Shown piece by piece: positions 44,258 to 52,769 of a DNA stretch of 64,000 nucleotides (its first letter is position 1; the number at the start of each line of letters is the position of its first letter). The notes under the pieces are model-generated. The model did no database searches and was not told where the DNA came from. It worked only from the letters and a program-made list of their open reading frames with translations. This DNA comes from Zobellella maritima (GTDB lineage: Bacteria > Pseudomonadota > Gammaproteobacteria > Enterobacterales > Aeromonadaceae). The translations under genes and the position numbers were made by a program. Where the stretch lies: positions 1,860,759-1,924,758 of the forward strand of contig NZ_QCZE01000001.1 in assembly GCF_003075035.1 (NCBI RefSeq), read 5' to 3'.

Positions 44258-45357
44258 TGTTCCACCTGCGGAATGGTGAGCACCAGTTTGCCCATGTGCT
44301 GCTTGCTGATGAAAGCTTCCTGGGCCTGGGCTATCTCGTGTAACGGAAATGTTTTGGCAACCTGAGGGCGAATTTCACCGGCTTCGATATAGGAAATCAG
44401 GTTGGCGAACACCTCATCCTCCTGAAAGGTGCAGCCCGCCAGGGTCAGATCCTTCAGGTAGAGGGTGCGCAGATCTATCTCGGCAATGGGCCCGGCAATG
44501 GCGCCGGCAATGGCGTAGCGGCCGCCCCGGCGCAGGAGTTCGAGGAACGTCGGCCATTGCTCGCCCCCTACCAGATCGATAATGGCATCCAGCGCGCCCT
44601 TGCCAAGCTCAGCAATGAGGTCGGCATTGCGATCAATCACCCGGTCGGCACCACAGGCCAGCACTTCAGCCGCCTTGGCCGAGGAGCACAGGGCAATCAC
44701 GGTGGCCCCCCGGCGCTTGGCCAGTTGCACCGCCGCCGAGCCCACCCCGCCCGAGGCCCCGGTGATCAGCACCGTCTCGGCGCCCAGGCCGATGCGGTGC
44801 AGCATGTTCTCGGCGGTGGAATAGGCACAGGGGATGGACGCCAACTCTTCGTCCGACCAGTCGCAGACCACACTGTGGGTCTCCCGGGCGGGCGCCACGG
44901 TAAACTGGGCAAAGCTGCCGTTGCATTCGCTGCCGAAGGTCCAGCATTCATAGGGGCGGTAATCCACATAACTGCGCAGCATGTTGCGCACCAGCACCCG
45001 CTCACCGATGCGGGCAGGGTCCACCTCGCTGCCCACGGCCACTATCTTCCCGCAACAATCCGCGCCCTGGATCAGCGGAAAGGTCAGGGCCTTGCCGGAC
45101 CAGGAGGCATCGTCATCGTTCACGCTGTCAAATCCGGTGGCGCCCCCCACATTGGTGGCCTGAGCAACCGACTTTGAATACCAGCCGAGCCGGGTATTGA
45201 TGTCGGTGTTGTTGATGCCGGCGGCGGCGACCTGGATCAGCACTTCGTCGGGGCCGGGCCGAGGCACGGCCACATCGGTACGGTATTCCAGCTGGTCGAT
45301 GCCGCCATGGCCGTTGAGCAGCACCGCATGCATGGTTTGAGGGACTGGGGATATCAT
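44254..45357 (-). CDS. MDR-superfamily zinc-independent alcohol dehydrogenase/quinone oxidoreductase
   Basis: Protein of 367 residues, medium-chain dehydrogenase/reductase. N-terminal GroES-like domain (about 20-150), Rossmann fold from about 180 with VLITGASGGVGSAAVQLAKRRGATV. An IQGADCCGKIVAVGSEVD segment is present, but the usual structural zinc cysteine cluster is not obvious. LVGGEQWPTFLELLRRGGRYAIAG and the C-terminal LHEIAQAQEAFISKQHMGKLVL are typical. First gene of a pair with the enolase-superfamily enzyme; it could oxidise the product or reduce an unsaturated one. Start follows AGGAG. Confidence 0.85.
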   Translation of the reverse strand: MISPVPQTMHAVLLNGHGGIDQLEYRTDVAVPRPGPDEVLIQVAAAGINNTDINTRLGWYSKSVAQATNVGGATGFDSVNDDDASWSGKALTFPLIQGADCCGKIVAVGSEVDPARIGERVLVRNMLRSYVDYRPYECWTFGSECNGSFAQFTVAPARETHSVVCDWSDEELASIPCAYSTAENMLHRIGLGAETVLITGASGGVGSAAVQLAKRRGATVIALCSSAKAAEVLACGADRVIDRNADLIAELGKGALDAIIDLVGGEQWPTFLELLRRGGRYAIAGAIAGPIAEIDLRTLYLKDLTLAGCTFQEDEVFANLISYIEAGEIRPQVAKTFPLHEIAQAQEAFISKQHMGKLVLTIPQVEQ

Positions 45358-45918
45358 TATTCATTTCTCCTAACGGTTGTTGCGTGGTTGCGCCTAAAGA
45401 CAATCAGCAAGCAGGCGGGCACGGCACGATGTGCCTCCCACCGGCAGTCAGGGCGGCGGCTCCCTCGATGATGAGCTGCGCGCTCGCTTGCCCACAAAAC
45501 AAAAGTACAGTGAACGTTATACCGACATTAGGGTAACAATCGACGCATTGCAACAACTAAAAAACATCACCCCCGTGATTGAACGGATGCTCGGGGTGAC
45601 GGCTCACCCAACCGATGAGCCGATTGCATCAGGGAATGGGGCTTGTACTTTCTGCTGCTGGTGTTGACCCTGTTCAGGATGAAACCGGGGGACGTCTGGC
45701 GGGCCTGCCCTTTATGGTGATCGAGGGCTGTGGCCTGTTATTAACATGGCAGGTAAAGACCAGCTGGCCTGGGTGTGCTGGATATCGCCGAACCGGTTGA
45801 CGACAGGTCATCGGCCCGACAATTGGCCACCGCCATTCCGTCTTATTGCGGTGGCATGCCGAAAAACCTGGCGCGTTTTTCCGAGCAGGGTCGGATGGCT
45901 CCTATGTGCTCTTCTGGT
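45358..45918. other. Region without an intact gene, possible degenerate coding remnant
   Basis: Leader of the MDR gene at the left. 45600-45900 reads with good coding style on the plus strand in broken frames (for example LDIAEPVDDRSSARQL and AIPSYCGGMPKNLARFSEQG near 45780-45890), suggesting a decayed gene, but I cannot name its family. GGCTCA...TGAGCC (45600-45621) is a small dyad. Confidence 0.4.
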
Positions 45919-46776
45919 TCAGACCAGCGACAGCTGGTTTCGAAGCGCGTTCGCAAAATAACGCGCCGCCTGAGAGGGCTCGTCCCTGCCCACCCTGAGC
46001 TCGATGATCACCGCCCCCAGCTTCGGCAAGCCAAACTCCTCGGCGTCGAGGATTTTCCAGTTGGGCTGAATAAGGGGCTCACTGGTTGCGGCTATGGCCA
46101 GGCCACTGTCTACGGCCAGTTTCACTCCCATCACCCCGGTGCATTCGAAGGCAATGTAATAGTCCCGCTGAGCAGAGCTGAGCGCATTTAAAATATGACG
46201 TCGGTATCCGCATCCGTGGGGATAGAGCGCGAGGGGAACCGGCGCATCCCGTGTGATATCAACACCCTCCGCCGCCACCCACCGCAGGGGCTCGCGCCGC
46301 AGGGCCTCGCCGCCGACATCGGTGTCGCGCTGGGTCACCAGGGCCAGATCCAGTTCGCCATTGTCCAGCCCGGAAAACAGGTTCTGGCTGATGTCGTTGC
46401 GGATCTTGAGGCGCACATCCGGATAGTTCCGGGTGAACTGCTGCAACACTGGCAGCAGGAAGGCGCTGGCGTAATCATCCGGAATGCCGAAACGGACGGT
46501 GCCGCACACCTCTTCGGTGGTCAGCGTGTGCAAGGCCTCATTGCTCAGCGCCAACAGCTTGCGTGCGTACTGCAGCAACAGCTCTCCGTCCGGGGTTAGT
46601 TCCGCACTGTGGTAGCCGCGCTCGATTAGCCGCTTGCCGACCGTATCCTCCAGCTTTTTCAATTGAATGCTGATGGCGGCCTGAGTCTTGTGCAGGCGCT
46701 GGGCCGCCAGCGATAGGCTCTTGCAATCCGCTATGGTTTTAAAGGTATAAAGCAGGTTCAGGTCCAGGTGCCGCAC
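45919..46776 (-). CDS. LysR-family transcriptional regulator
   Basis: Protein of 285 residues if the GTG at 46776 is used: VRHLDLNLLYTFKTIADCKSL is the canonical opening, and AGAGG stands 8 bases before it. An ATG 39 bases upstream is less likely. Helix-turn-helix is LSLAAQRLHKTQAAISIQLKKLE, followed by the effector domain. It is on the strand of the MDR-enolase pair, with a 0.56-kb gap. It is also divergent from the BetA-like gene, so either group could be its target. Confidence 0.85.
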   Translation of the reverse strand: MRHLDLNLLYTFKTIADCKSLSLAAQRLHKTQAAISIQLKKLEDTVGKRLIERGYHSAELTPDGELLLQYARKLLALSNEALHTLTTEEVCGTVRFGIPDDYASAFLLPVLQQFTRNYPDVRLKIRNDISQNLFSGLDNGELDLALVTQRDTDVGGEALRREPLRWVAAEGVDITRDAPVPLALYPHGCGYRRHILNALSSAQRDYYIAFECTGVMGVKLAVDSGLAIAATSEPLIQPNWKILDAEEFGLPKLGAVIIELRVGRDEPSQAARYFANALRNQLSLV

Positions 46777-47541
46777 AGGCTTTACCTCTGGTCGTTGGGT
46801 CTTGACTGGGAGCACAGTAACCGGATCATCCAGGGCGGTGCAATTGTATTAGCGACGCTCTTCACACATCGCGCGCCTGAATGTCAACGCGAGCCGCCGG
46901 GTCGCTATGGAGGCCACCATATACCACGACACCTCTCCATCCGCCGCTATGGCGAGCCTCCTTTTTATGACAATTATAAAAGTTATTTAACCCTGGCTTA
47001 TTTAATGTTAATTACACTTTCTCCGACCGTTGGGATAGAGTGAAACCCATGTCATCACCGGGGGTCTACCGCGCTTTAAATGCCGAGAGATAAGAATAAC
47101 TGAGAAAATTAAAACCCAAGGGGGGGGCTATTTAACCCTTTGTACAATCAACGTCACAGGTTAAGGATAAATATATAGAGAGCCATTAACATAGCTCCTT
47201 ATTTAAAAAAACCAATGATAATACCGAAGTCATGTGAGATTGGGATTGCAGCGTTTATTCTAAATAACTGCTCCGAATGTTGATCACTCCCAACAGTGAC
47301 TAGGTTCCGCTAAGCAGACCCTCTGCGCCAGGGATGGGTTTACGGCGTGTCTGCTTACCGGCCCACTCGATGTAGCACTATTAGGATCAGTTATTTAGCA
47401 CCTGCACAACGTTGTTTAATGGTAAAACTGAATTAATAAATCATTTAAATCGAAGACGTACACCCAAAAACTTAATCACTTCAGCGCTCGGTTATATATC
47501 AGCATTGACGGTCGCCAGGATTTCGTTGGAGAAAATAATAG
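46777..47541. other. Long AT-rich intergenic region before the BetA-like gene
   Basis: 765 bp with no gene seen. It contains the promoter side of the LysR gene, the MITE-like element at 47260-47398 and the leader of the GMC dehydrogenase (GGAG about 10 bases before its ATG). Confidence 0.6.
47260..47398. mobile_element. MITE-like 139-bp element
   Basis: Ends are terminal inverted repeats: CTAAATAACTGCTCC at the left and GGATCAGTTATTTAG at the right (14 of 15 pair). A second nested inverted repeat is TAAGCAGAC (47311-47319) with GTCTGCTTA (47349-47357). It has no coding capacity and no evident target-site duplication. Confidence 0.65.
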
Positions 47542-49206
47542 ATGAATACCGAGTTTGATTATGTCATCGCCGGCGCCGGCTCTGCCGGGTGTGTACTGGC
47601 ACGTCGGCTGTCCGATGCCGGTCATCAGGTGCTGTTGCTAGAGACCGGCCCTTCCGACAAGTCGTGGATTATTCGCATGCCCGCCGGCTTGCGCTCGGCG
47701 TTCAAGCCCACGTCTAAATACAACTGGTGGTTTTACACCGAGCAGCAGAAGCACCTCAACAACCGCCGCATACAGCAGCCTCGCGGCCGGGTATTGGGCG
47801 GATCGTCATCGATCAACGGCATGACCTGGCTGCGTGGGCATCCCCTCGACTACGACCGCTGGCAGGCAGAGGGGGCCGAGGGCTGGAGCTGGGCGGACTG
47901 TGCGCCTTACTTCAAGAAAATCGAATCCAGCGTCGTCAACAGCCGCCATCGCGGCCAGGACGGTCCCATCCGGGCGCAGCGCCAGGAACAGCTGAGCCCG
48001 TTGAATGCCGCCTTTCTGGAGGCCGGCCAGCAAGCGGGCTTTCCGCTCACCGATGACGTCAACGGCTTTCAGCAGGAAGGCGTCTCCCGCTTCGAGATGA
48101 GCGTACGCAACGGCATTCGCAACAGCGCCGCCTACGGTTATCTGCACAGCCAGCCCTGCAATCCGAACCTGACTATCTGGCTGGGCTGCCAGGTACAGCA
48201 GGTCAACCTGGCAGGCAAGCGGGCCACCGGCTTTCGCGTGCGCTACCAGGGCAAAATGGTGGATGTGTGCGCCCGGCTCGAGGCGATACTGAGCTGTGGC
48301 GTGTTCGGTTCGGCCCAGTTGCTGATGCTGTCGGGCATAGGCCCAGCCGAGCACCTGCGGGAGCACGATATCGACTGCAGGGTCAACCTGCCCGGGGTCG
48401 GCGAGAACCTGCAGGACCACCTGGAATGCCACATTCAGATTGAAACCCGAGAGCCGGTGTCGCTCAACCGGGAATTGCAGCCCCATCGCATGCTGTGGGC
48501 CGGCATGCAGTGGTTTGGCTTCAAGAAGGGCGTGGCGGCGGTCAACCAGTGCCATGTGGGCGCCTTTCTCAACAGTGCGCCGGACACCCTGCATCCGGAT
48601 ATTCAGTTCCATTTCTTTCCGGTGTTCTTCAACAAGGACTGGATACCGGTGCCGACCACCTACGGCTATCGCATCGGCGTGGGGCCCATGCGCCCCACCA
48701 GCCGCGGCCATGTGCGCCTGCGCAGCCGCAACGTGGGCGATCCGCTGCGCATCGATCCCAACTATATGGCCACCGAAGAAGACTGGCGGGTGATGCGCGA
48801 GGCCATGCGTCTGGGGCTCGAGGTCGCCCAACAGCCGGCACTGAAACGGTTCCAGTATCGCGAAGACACGCCGGGCAGCCACATTCGCAGCGGCAAGGCA
48901 CTCGATGACTTTATTCGCGACGACGCGGCCAGTGCCTACCACCCCTGCGGTACCTGCAGGATGGGCCCAGACGATGATCCCATGACGGTGGTCGACAACG
49001 CGCTGAGGGTGCATGGCATCGACAAACTGAGAGTCATCGACGCCTCGGTGTTTCCCTCGGTGCCGAGTGCCAATATCAATGCCGCCACCATTATGCTGGC
49101 CGAAAAGGCCAGCGACCTGGTGCTGGGCAAACCCGCGCTCCCGGCCGAACCGCTGCCCTACCACTGCCGTCCTACGCCGGCCGAAGAGGACAGGAAATAT
49201 GCATGA
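47542..49206 (+). CDS. GMC-family choline dehydrogenase-like oxidoreductase
   Basis: Protein of 554 residues, BetA length. The FAD fold is DYVIAGAGSAGCVLARRLSD (residues 6-25); GMC signature 1 lies in GRVLGGSSSINGMTWLRGHP, signature 2 in SCGVFGSAQLLMLSGIGP, and the active-site histidine pair region is HPCGTCRMG with NINAATIMLAEKASD. It oxidises an alcohol such as choline to betaine aldehyde at the membrane or cytosol. Classical betB and betI are not adjacent, and several family residues differ from E. coli BetA, so a different alcohol is possible. A small cupin gene follows 138 bp downstream. Confidence 0.83.
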   Translation: MNTEFDYVIAGAGSAGCVLARRLSDAGHQVLLLETGPSDKSWIIRMPAGLRSAFKPTSKYNWWFYTEQQKHLNNRRIQQPRGRVLGGSSSINGMTWLRGHPLDYDRWQAEGAEGWSWADCAPYFKKIESSVVNSRHRGQDGPIRAQRQEQLSPLNAAFLEAGQQAGFPLTDDVNGFQQEGVSRFEMSVRNGIRNSAAYGYLHSQPCNPNLTIWLGCQVQQVNLAGKRATGFRVRYQGKMVDVCARLEAILSCGVFGSAQLLMLSGIGPAEHLREHDIDCRVNLPGVGENLQDHLECHIQIETREPVSLNRELQPHRMLWAGMQWFGFKKGVAAVNQCHVGAFLNSAPDTLHPDIQFHFFPVFFNKDWIPVPTTYGYRIGVGPMRPTSRGHVRLRSRNVGDPLRIDPNYMATEEDWRVMREAMRLGLEVAQQPALKRFQYREDTPGSHIRSGKALDDFIRDDAASAYHPCGTCRMGPDDDPMTVVDNALRVHGIDKLRVIDASVFPSVPSANINAATIMLAEKASDLVLGKPALPAEPLPYHCRPTPAEEDRKYA

Positions 49207-49344
49207 GTTTGATGTCACACACCTCGGCGACAGCCACCGACTCCGGTCTATCGGCCAATGGCTCCTGACTGGCTTAGATACGTTATGCCAGTCAGGGGCC
49301 GGACAGAATATCTACCCATCAGCCAACAGCAATAAGGAGAAAAC

Positions 49345-49614
49345 ATGTCCTTGATTACATTACGTCAGGCATCCGATGAGGAAAAACAGCGCTGCCAGGA
49401 CTGGGAGCTCTGGGAAAGCGGTGACACCGACCGATTCTCATATAGCTACGATCAGGATGTGCAGTTTATCGTCCAGCGCGGGGAGGCCATCATCCACAGC
49501 CCAACCAATGAGCCGGTGGCGATCGGCCCCGGCTGCCATGTCACCATCCACAAGGGCGTTGAGGGAAGCTGGGCCATCTCGTCACCTGTCGTGAACCGAT
49601 ATCAGTATCTCTAA
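49345..49614 (+). CDS. Small cupin-like protein
   Basis: Protein of 89 residues with the beta-rich pattern of a single cupin motif (FIVQRGEAIIHSPTNEPVAIGPGCHVTIHKGVEGSWAI), like DUF861/EutQ-type cupins. The usual metal-binding histidines are reduced to His63/His68 positions, so it may lack a metal. AAGGAG precedes the start. Probably co-transcribed with the GMC dehydrogenase; function unknown. Confidence 0.7.
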   Translation: MSLITLRQASDEEKQRCQDWELWESGDTDRFSYSYDQDVQFIVQRGEAIIHSPTNEPVAIGPGCHVTIHKGVEGSWAISSPVVNRYQYL

Positions 49615-49763
49615 TGTCATCTGCGGCTGCGCAGCCACAGAGCCAAACATTCACGACAGCAATATGGCGATAAGAGTACTGCTCAACCCTATGGCTGGCT
49701 TTTGCTATTAATATCCCCCCGGCCGATTGGCTCGGGGAGTTTAAAACAATAAGGGCACCGGGT

Positions 49764-50531
49764 TTACTTCGGCCTACTCACCATATCCATGGCGTCGCAC
49801 CAGGCCTGCAGGCCATTGTCCTCCTTGATTTGCTGCAGACCTTGCAGGGTAAAGGTGCCGGGGGTGGCAATGGCATTGCCAATATCGCCGTAGTCGAGCT
49901 CGGGGCGGGATTCAGCAAGCGCCATGGCGCTGCCGATGGAGTGCACCACCATCTGCCTTGCGGCCTCTTTGCTCATGCCCTGGCCAATGCTCCAGTCAAT
50001 GAGCTGCTGTACCAGAAAATAGCTCCAGCCGTGCAGGCAACCGTGGGCCAGGGCCACGTCAAACAGGGCTTCCGACTCCAGCACGATCACCTTGCCCATG
50101 GTGCCAAACAGGGCCTCGGCGGCTGCATTGGCCGGGAACAGCGGCACCGGCCCGGCGCCCACTTCCACGCTGGCCGGCGGCAGAACGCGCACCAGGGTGG
50201 CCGCCTGCAGCGCCGGGTGTTGCCGCAACTGCGTTAGCGACACACCGGCAAGCACAGAGATAACGAGTTGCCCTGGCTTGAACCTCAGGCTTTCCAGCAG
50301 CTCATTCAACCTCTCCGGTCGCACCGCCAGCAGAATGATGTCGCTGCCCTCCACTACCTCCTGATTGCTGCCGGCAATAGAGCACTGGCAGCGTTCGGCC
50401 AGCCGCCTTGAGACATCAGCATTGCGCGGGCTCAGGGTAATGCGCCGCTGGTCACCGCCGTTGCGCAGGCCGGTCACCGTATAGGTCGCCAGGTGGCCAA
50501 CGCCCAGAATACCCAGTGAGGGGGTAGTCAT
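49764..50531 (-). CDS. ProC-like NAD(P)-binding reductase
   Basis: Protein of 255 residues, pyrroline-5-carboxylate reductase family: SLGILGVGHLATYTVTGLRNGG cofactor fold, ILLAVRPERL and LVISVLAGVSL, then the helical dimer domain with ATPGTFTLQGLQQIKE (ProC has TSPGGTT at this place). The changed active-site loop suggests a substrate other than pyrroline-5-carboxylate, for example another cyclic imine such as pyrroline-2-carboxylate or a hydroxylated derivative. A broken second copy lies at 40370-40470. No neighbour is clearly in the same transcript. Confidence 0.83.
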   Translation of the reverse strand: MTTPSLGILGVGHLATYTVTGLRNGGDQRRITLSPRNADVSRRLAERCQCSIAGSNQEVVEGSDIILLAVRPERLNELLESLRFKPGQLVISVLAGVSLTQLRQHPALQAATLVRVLPPASVEVGAGPVPLFPANAAAEALFGTMGKVIVLESEALFDVALAHGCLHGWSYFLVQQLIDWSIGQGMSKEAARQMVVHSIGSAMALAESRPELDYGDIGNAIATPGTFTLQGLQQIKEDNGLQAWCDAMDMVSRPK

Positions 50532-50725
50532 GTCGGTTTTCTCCTTTTACCGGTCTTCAGTATTCATCTTGCAGGAACTCGATCACCCCCTGCAAGCTGT
50601 CAAACTCTGTCACGCAATACAAGGTCTCCCCCTTCCCGGCGCTGCGAGAGCAGAGCTTGCTGCATCACCTTGGTCATGCCTGGAAAGCGATGCTGCCCCG
50701 ATGTTTGAGGAGATTGTTACCATGC

Positions 50726-50761
50726 AAACAACAACGCCGGCTGATGCCGGCGTTGTTGTTT
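50726..50761 (-). terminator. Terminator of the dgc-etf operon
   Basis: AAACAACAACGCCGGC-TGAT-GCCGGCGTTGTTGTTT, a perfect 16-bp stem 16 bp after the etfB stop, T-rich at both ends. Confidence 0.92.
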
Positions 50762-50776
50762 AATCCAAACCAACCA

Positions 50777-51553
50777 TTACTTCCGCAATACGCCTTCTTC
50801 GACCAGCAGGTCAAAGATGGCCTTGGCAGCGGCCTGAGGATCGTCACGTATGATCTGGCCCTTGCCGCCCTGGGCCTTGGCGGTGGCCTGCTTGAAGCGG
50901 TCGGCGGCGGTCTTGGCGGTGCCCACTTTCAGCCGCTTGGGCCTGGGTTTGGCCGGCGACAGGCTCCACTCGGCCCGTGCCAGATCGCTCTGGGCCGGAG
51001 CCGGGTTCAACCGTGCGATACGCCCGCGCCGGGCCTTGGCGAAGGCCACCTGCCGGGGTTCGGCGGCGGCACTCTCCACACTGGCCACAAAGGGCAGCTT
51101 GACCTTGATGCGCCGGCGCTGCCCTCTGGGCAGGGCCTGCAACAAGCTGGCTTCGTCGTTCTCGATAGACTCGATCGCGGCGATGCCGGTCACCAGCGGC
51201 CAGCCCATGCGCTCGGCCAGCAGGTAAGGCAACAGGCCGGAACCTTCGCCGCATTCGGCCCTGACCCCGGTCAGCAGGATGTCGGGCTGCTGCTCGTTCA
51301 GGTAAGGGTAAAGCAGCTCCAGCGCATCGTCCTCGGCGCTCTGCTTGAGCACCGTCAGTCCGTCGATGCCCATGCCCAGATAATCCCGCAGGGCATCCTG
51401 TTCGGGATCACCGGCATGAATGGCACTGACCTTGCCGTTCAGGGACAAGCCCAGTTCCAGGGCACAGGCATCCTGATGGGCGCGTCGGGCACGCCCGGAT
51501 ACCGGGTGCTGGCCCTGGGAGACCAGCACGGCAATATTCAAGTCAGGCTGCAT
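50777..51553 (-). CDS. etfB: Electron transfer flavoprotein beta subunit, dimethylglycine type
   Basis: Protein of 258 residues of the EtfB family (LNIAVLVSQGQHPVSG, then DALRDYLGMGIDGLTVL and LLTGVRAECGEGSGLLPYLLAERMGWPLVTG). It binds AMP and pairs with EtfA to pass electrons from the DgcA/DgcB dehydrogenase to the respiratory chain. Start at the ATG one codon inside the longest frame: AGGAGG stands 6 bases before it. It overlaps etfA by 11 bases and is the last gene of the operon. Confidence 0.9.
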   Translation of the reverse strand: MQPDLNIAVLVSQGQHPVSGRARRAHQDACALELGLSLNGKVSAIHAGDPEQDALRDYLGMGIDGLTVLKQSAEDDALELLYPYLNEQQPDILLTGVRAECGEGSGLLPYLLAERMGWPLVTGIAAIESIENDEASLLQALPRGQRRRIKVKLPFVASVESAAAEPRQVAFAKARRGRIARLNPAPAQSDLARAEWSLSPAKPRPKRLKVGTAKTAADRFKQATAKAQGGKGQIIRDDPQAAAKAIFDLLVEEGVLRK

Positions 51554-52769
51554 CACTCACCTCCTGTGCGGACTTGGCCTCGACCAGGGCCATCAGCGCA
51601 GCCAGTATTTCACTGCTGTCGCCGATGGTGGTCAGGCTGGCCCGTTTCACCATGTCACAATCGGCATCCTGGTTGATGGCGACCACTTTTTCACACTTGC
51701 CGATACCCTGCAGATGCTGGACGGCACCGGAGATGCCCACGGCGATATAGACACGGGCGCTGACCCAGGTACCGGTCGCCCCCACCTGACGGTTACGCGG
51801 CATATGGCCATCGTCCACCGCCACCCGGCTGGCCCCTTCCGAGGCGCCGAGCAGGGCCGCGGCCTGATGGAACTGGGGCCAGTCATGGACCCCGTTACCG
51901 GCAGACAGGATAAACTCGGCCTCGGCCAGGGGGATCTCGGCCGGGTCGACTGCAATCTGCCCCAGATCCTGGAGACGAGAGCGACACGGCGCCGACAGCT
52001 CCAGCTGTACCGGGCTGGCCTCGTAACGGTACTCGGCACAAGGCAAGGCACATTCCTCCAGCAGCAGCATGACCCGCGACCAGGGACGGCTGATATCCTG
52101 GTTGCCGGCGCCGTTTCTGGCCAACAGCTTGTCCGCTTCCAGCTTCCATACCGAGGTCGCCGGACGCACACCCAGGGCGACACTCAGGCGACGGCCCAGT
52201 TCGGCCGCCTCCCCGCTGTCGGGGAACAACCAGTACAACGGATTCAGGCTGTCTTCCACCTGGGCACACAGCTGGCTCCAGGCCTCGGGCTGATAGCCTT
52301 CGTACTGTTCGCCCTGGACCTGCAGCAACCGATCGACACCCGCACCTTCCAGGCTCTCTTTCAGTTCGCCACAGAGTACGCCCAGTACTGCAGTCGATTG
52401 CTCCCGGGCCACCGCCAGCTGCTGGGCCTGGCCCAGCACATCCTTGCAATGGCTGGTCAGGCGGCCACCGCTGGTCTGCAGCCAGACGGCGATATAGGCC
52501 TGGGGCTCCACCACCTGGTGCAGCGGCAACACCACCTGCTCGCTGCGTTTTTTCGAAGACAGCTGGGTCACCCCGGCGGCACTGCTCATGTTCAGACGGT
52601 CCAGACGGCGCAGGCCGCTGGGCCCATACTGCCACTGAGGTCTGGGGTTCTTGCGCAGCAGTCCGGTCGGCCCACGGGTCGGCTGATTACTCAGCTCGCC
52701 GTGACGGGGATGGAGCCGGTTACGCATGATCCACTCCAGGCGTGGATCCCGACGGATCAGATCAGACAT
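51543..52769 (-). CDS. etfA: Electron transfer flavoprotein alpha subunit, dimethylglycine type
   Basis: Protein of 408 residues: a long divergent N-terminal part and the FAD domain at the C-terminus with GATGTWVSARVYIAVGISGAVQHLQGI and VVAINQDADCDMVKRA, the EtfA signature. An N-terminal extension of about 60 residues (SDLIRRDPRLEWIMRNRLHPRHG) exceeds the usual 310-residue EtfA and is shared by the pseudomonad dgc-linked EtfA (from memory). Overlaps dgcB by 8 bases. Confidence 0.9.
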   Translation of the reverse strand: MSDLIRRDPRLEWIMRNRLHPRHGELSNQPTRGPTGLLRKNPRPQWQYGPSGLRRLDRLNMSSAAGVTQLSSKKRSEQVVLPLHQVVEPQAYIAVWLQTSGGRLTSHCKDVLGQAQQLAVAREQSTAVLGVLCGELKESLEGAGVDRLLQVQGEQYEGYQPEAWSQLCAQVEDSLNPLYWLFPDSGEAAELGRRLSVALGVRPATSVWKLEADKLLARNGAGNQDISRPWSRVMLLLEECALPCAEYRYEASPVQLELSAPCRSRLQDLGQIAVDPAEIPLAEAEFILSAGNGVHDWPQFHQAAALLGASEGASRVAVDDGHMPRNRQVGATGTWVSARVYIAVGISGAVQHLQGIGKCEKVVAINQDADCDMVKRASLTTIGDSSEILAALMALVEAKSAQEVSDAA

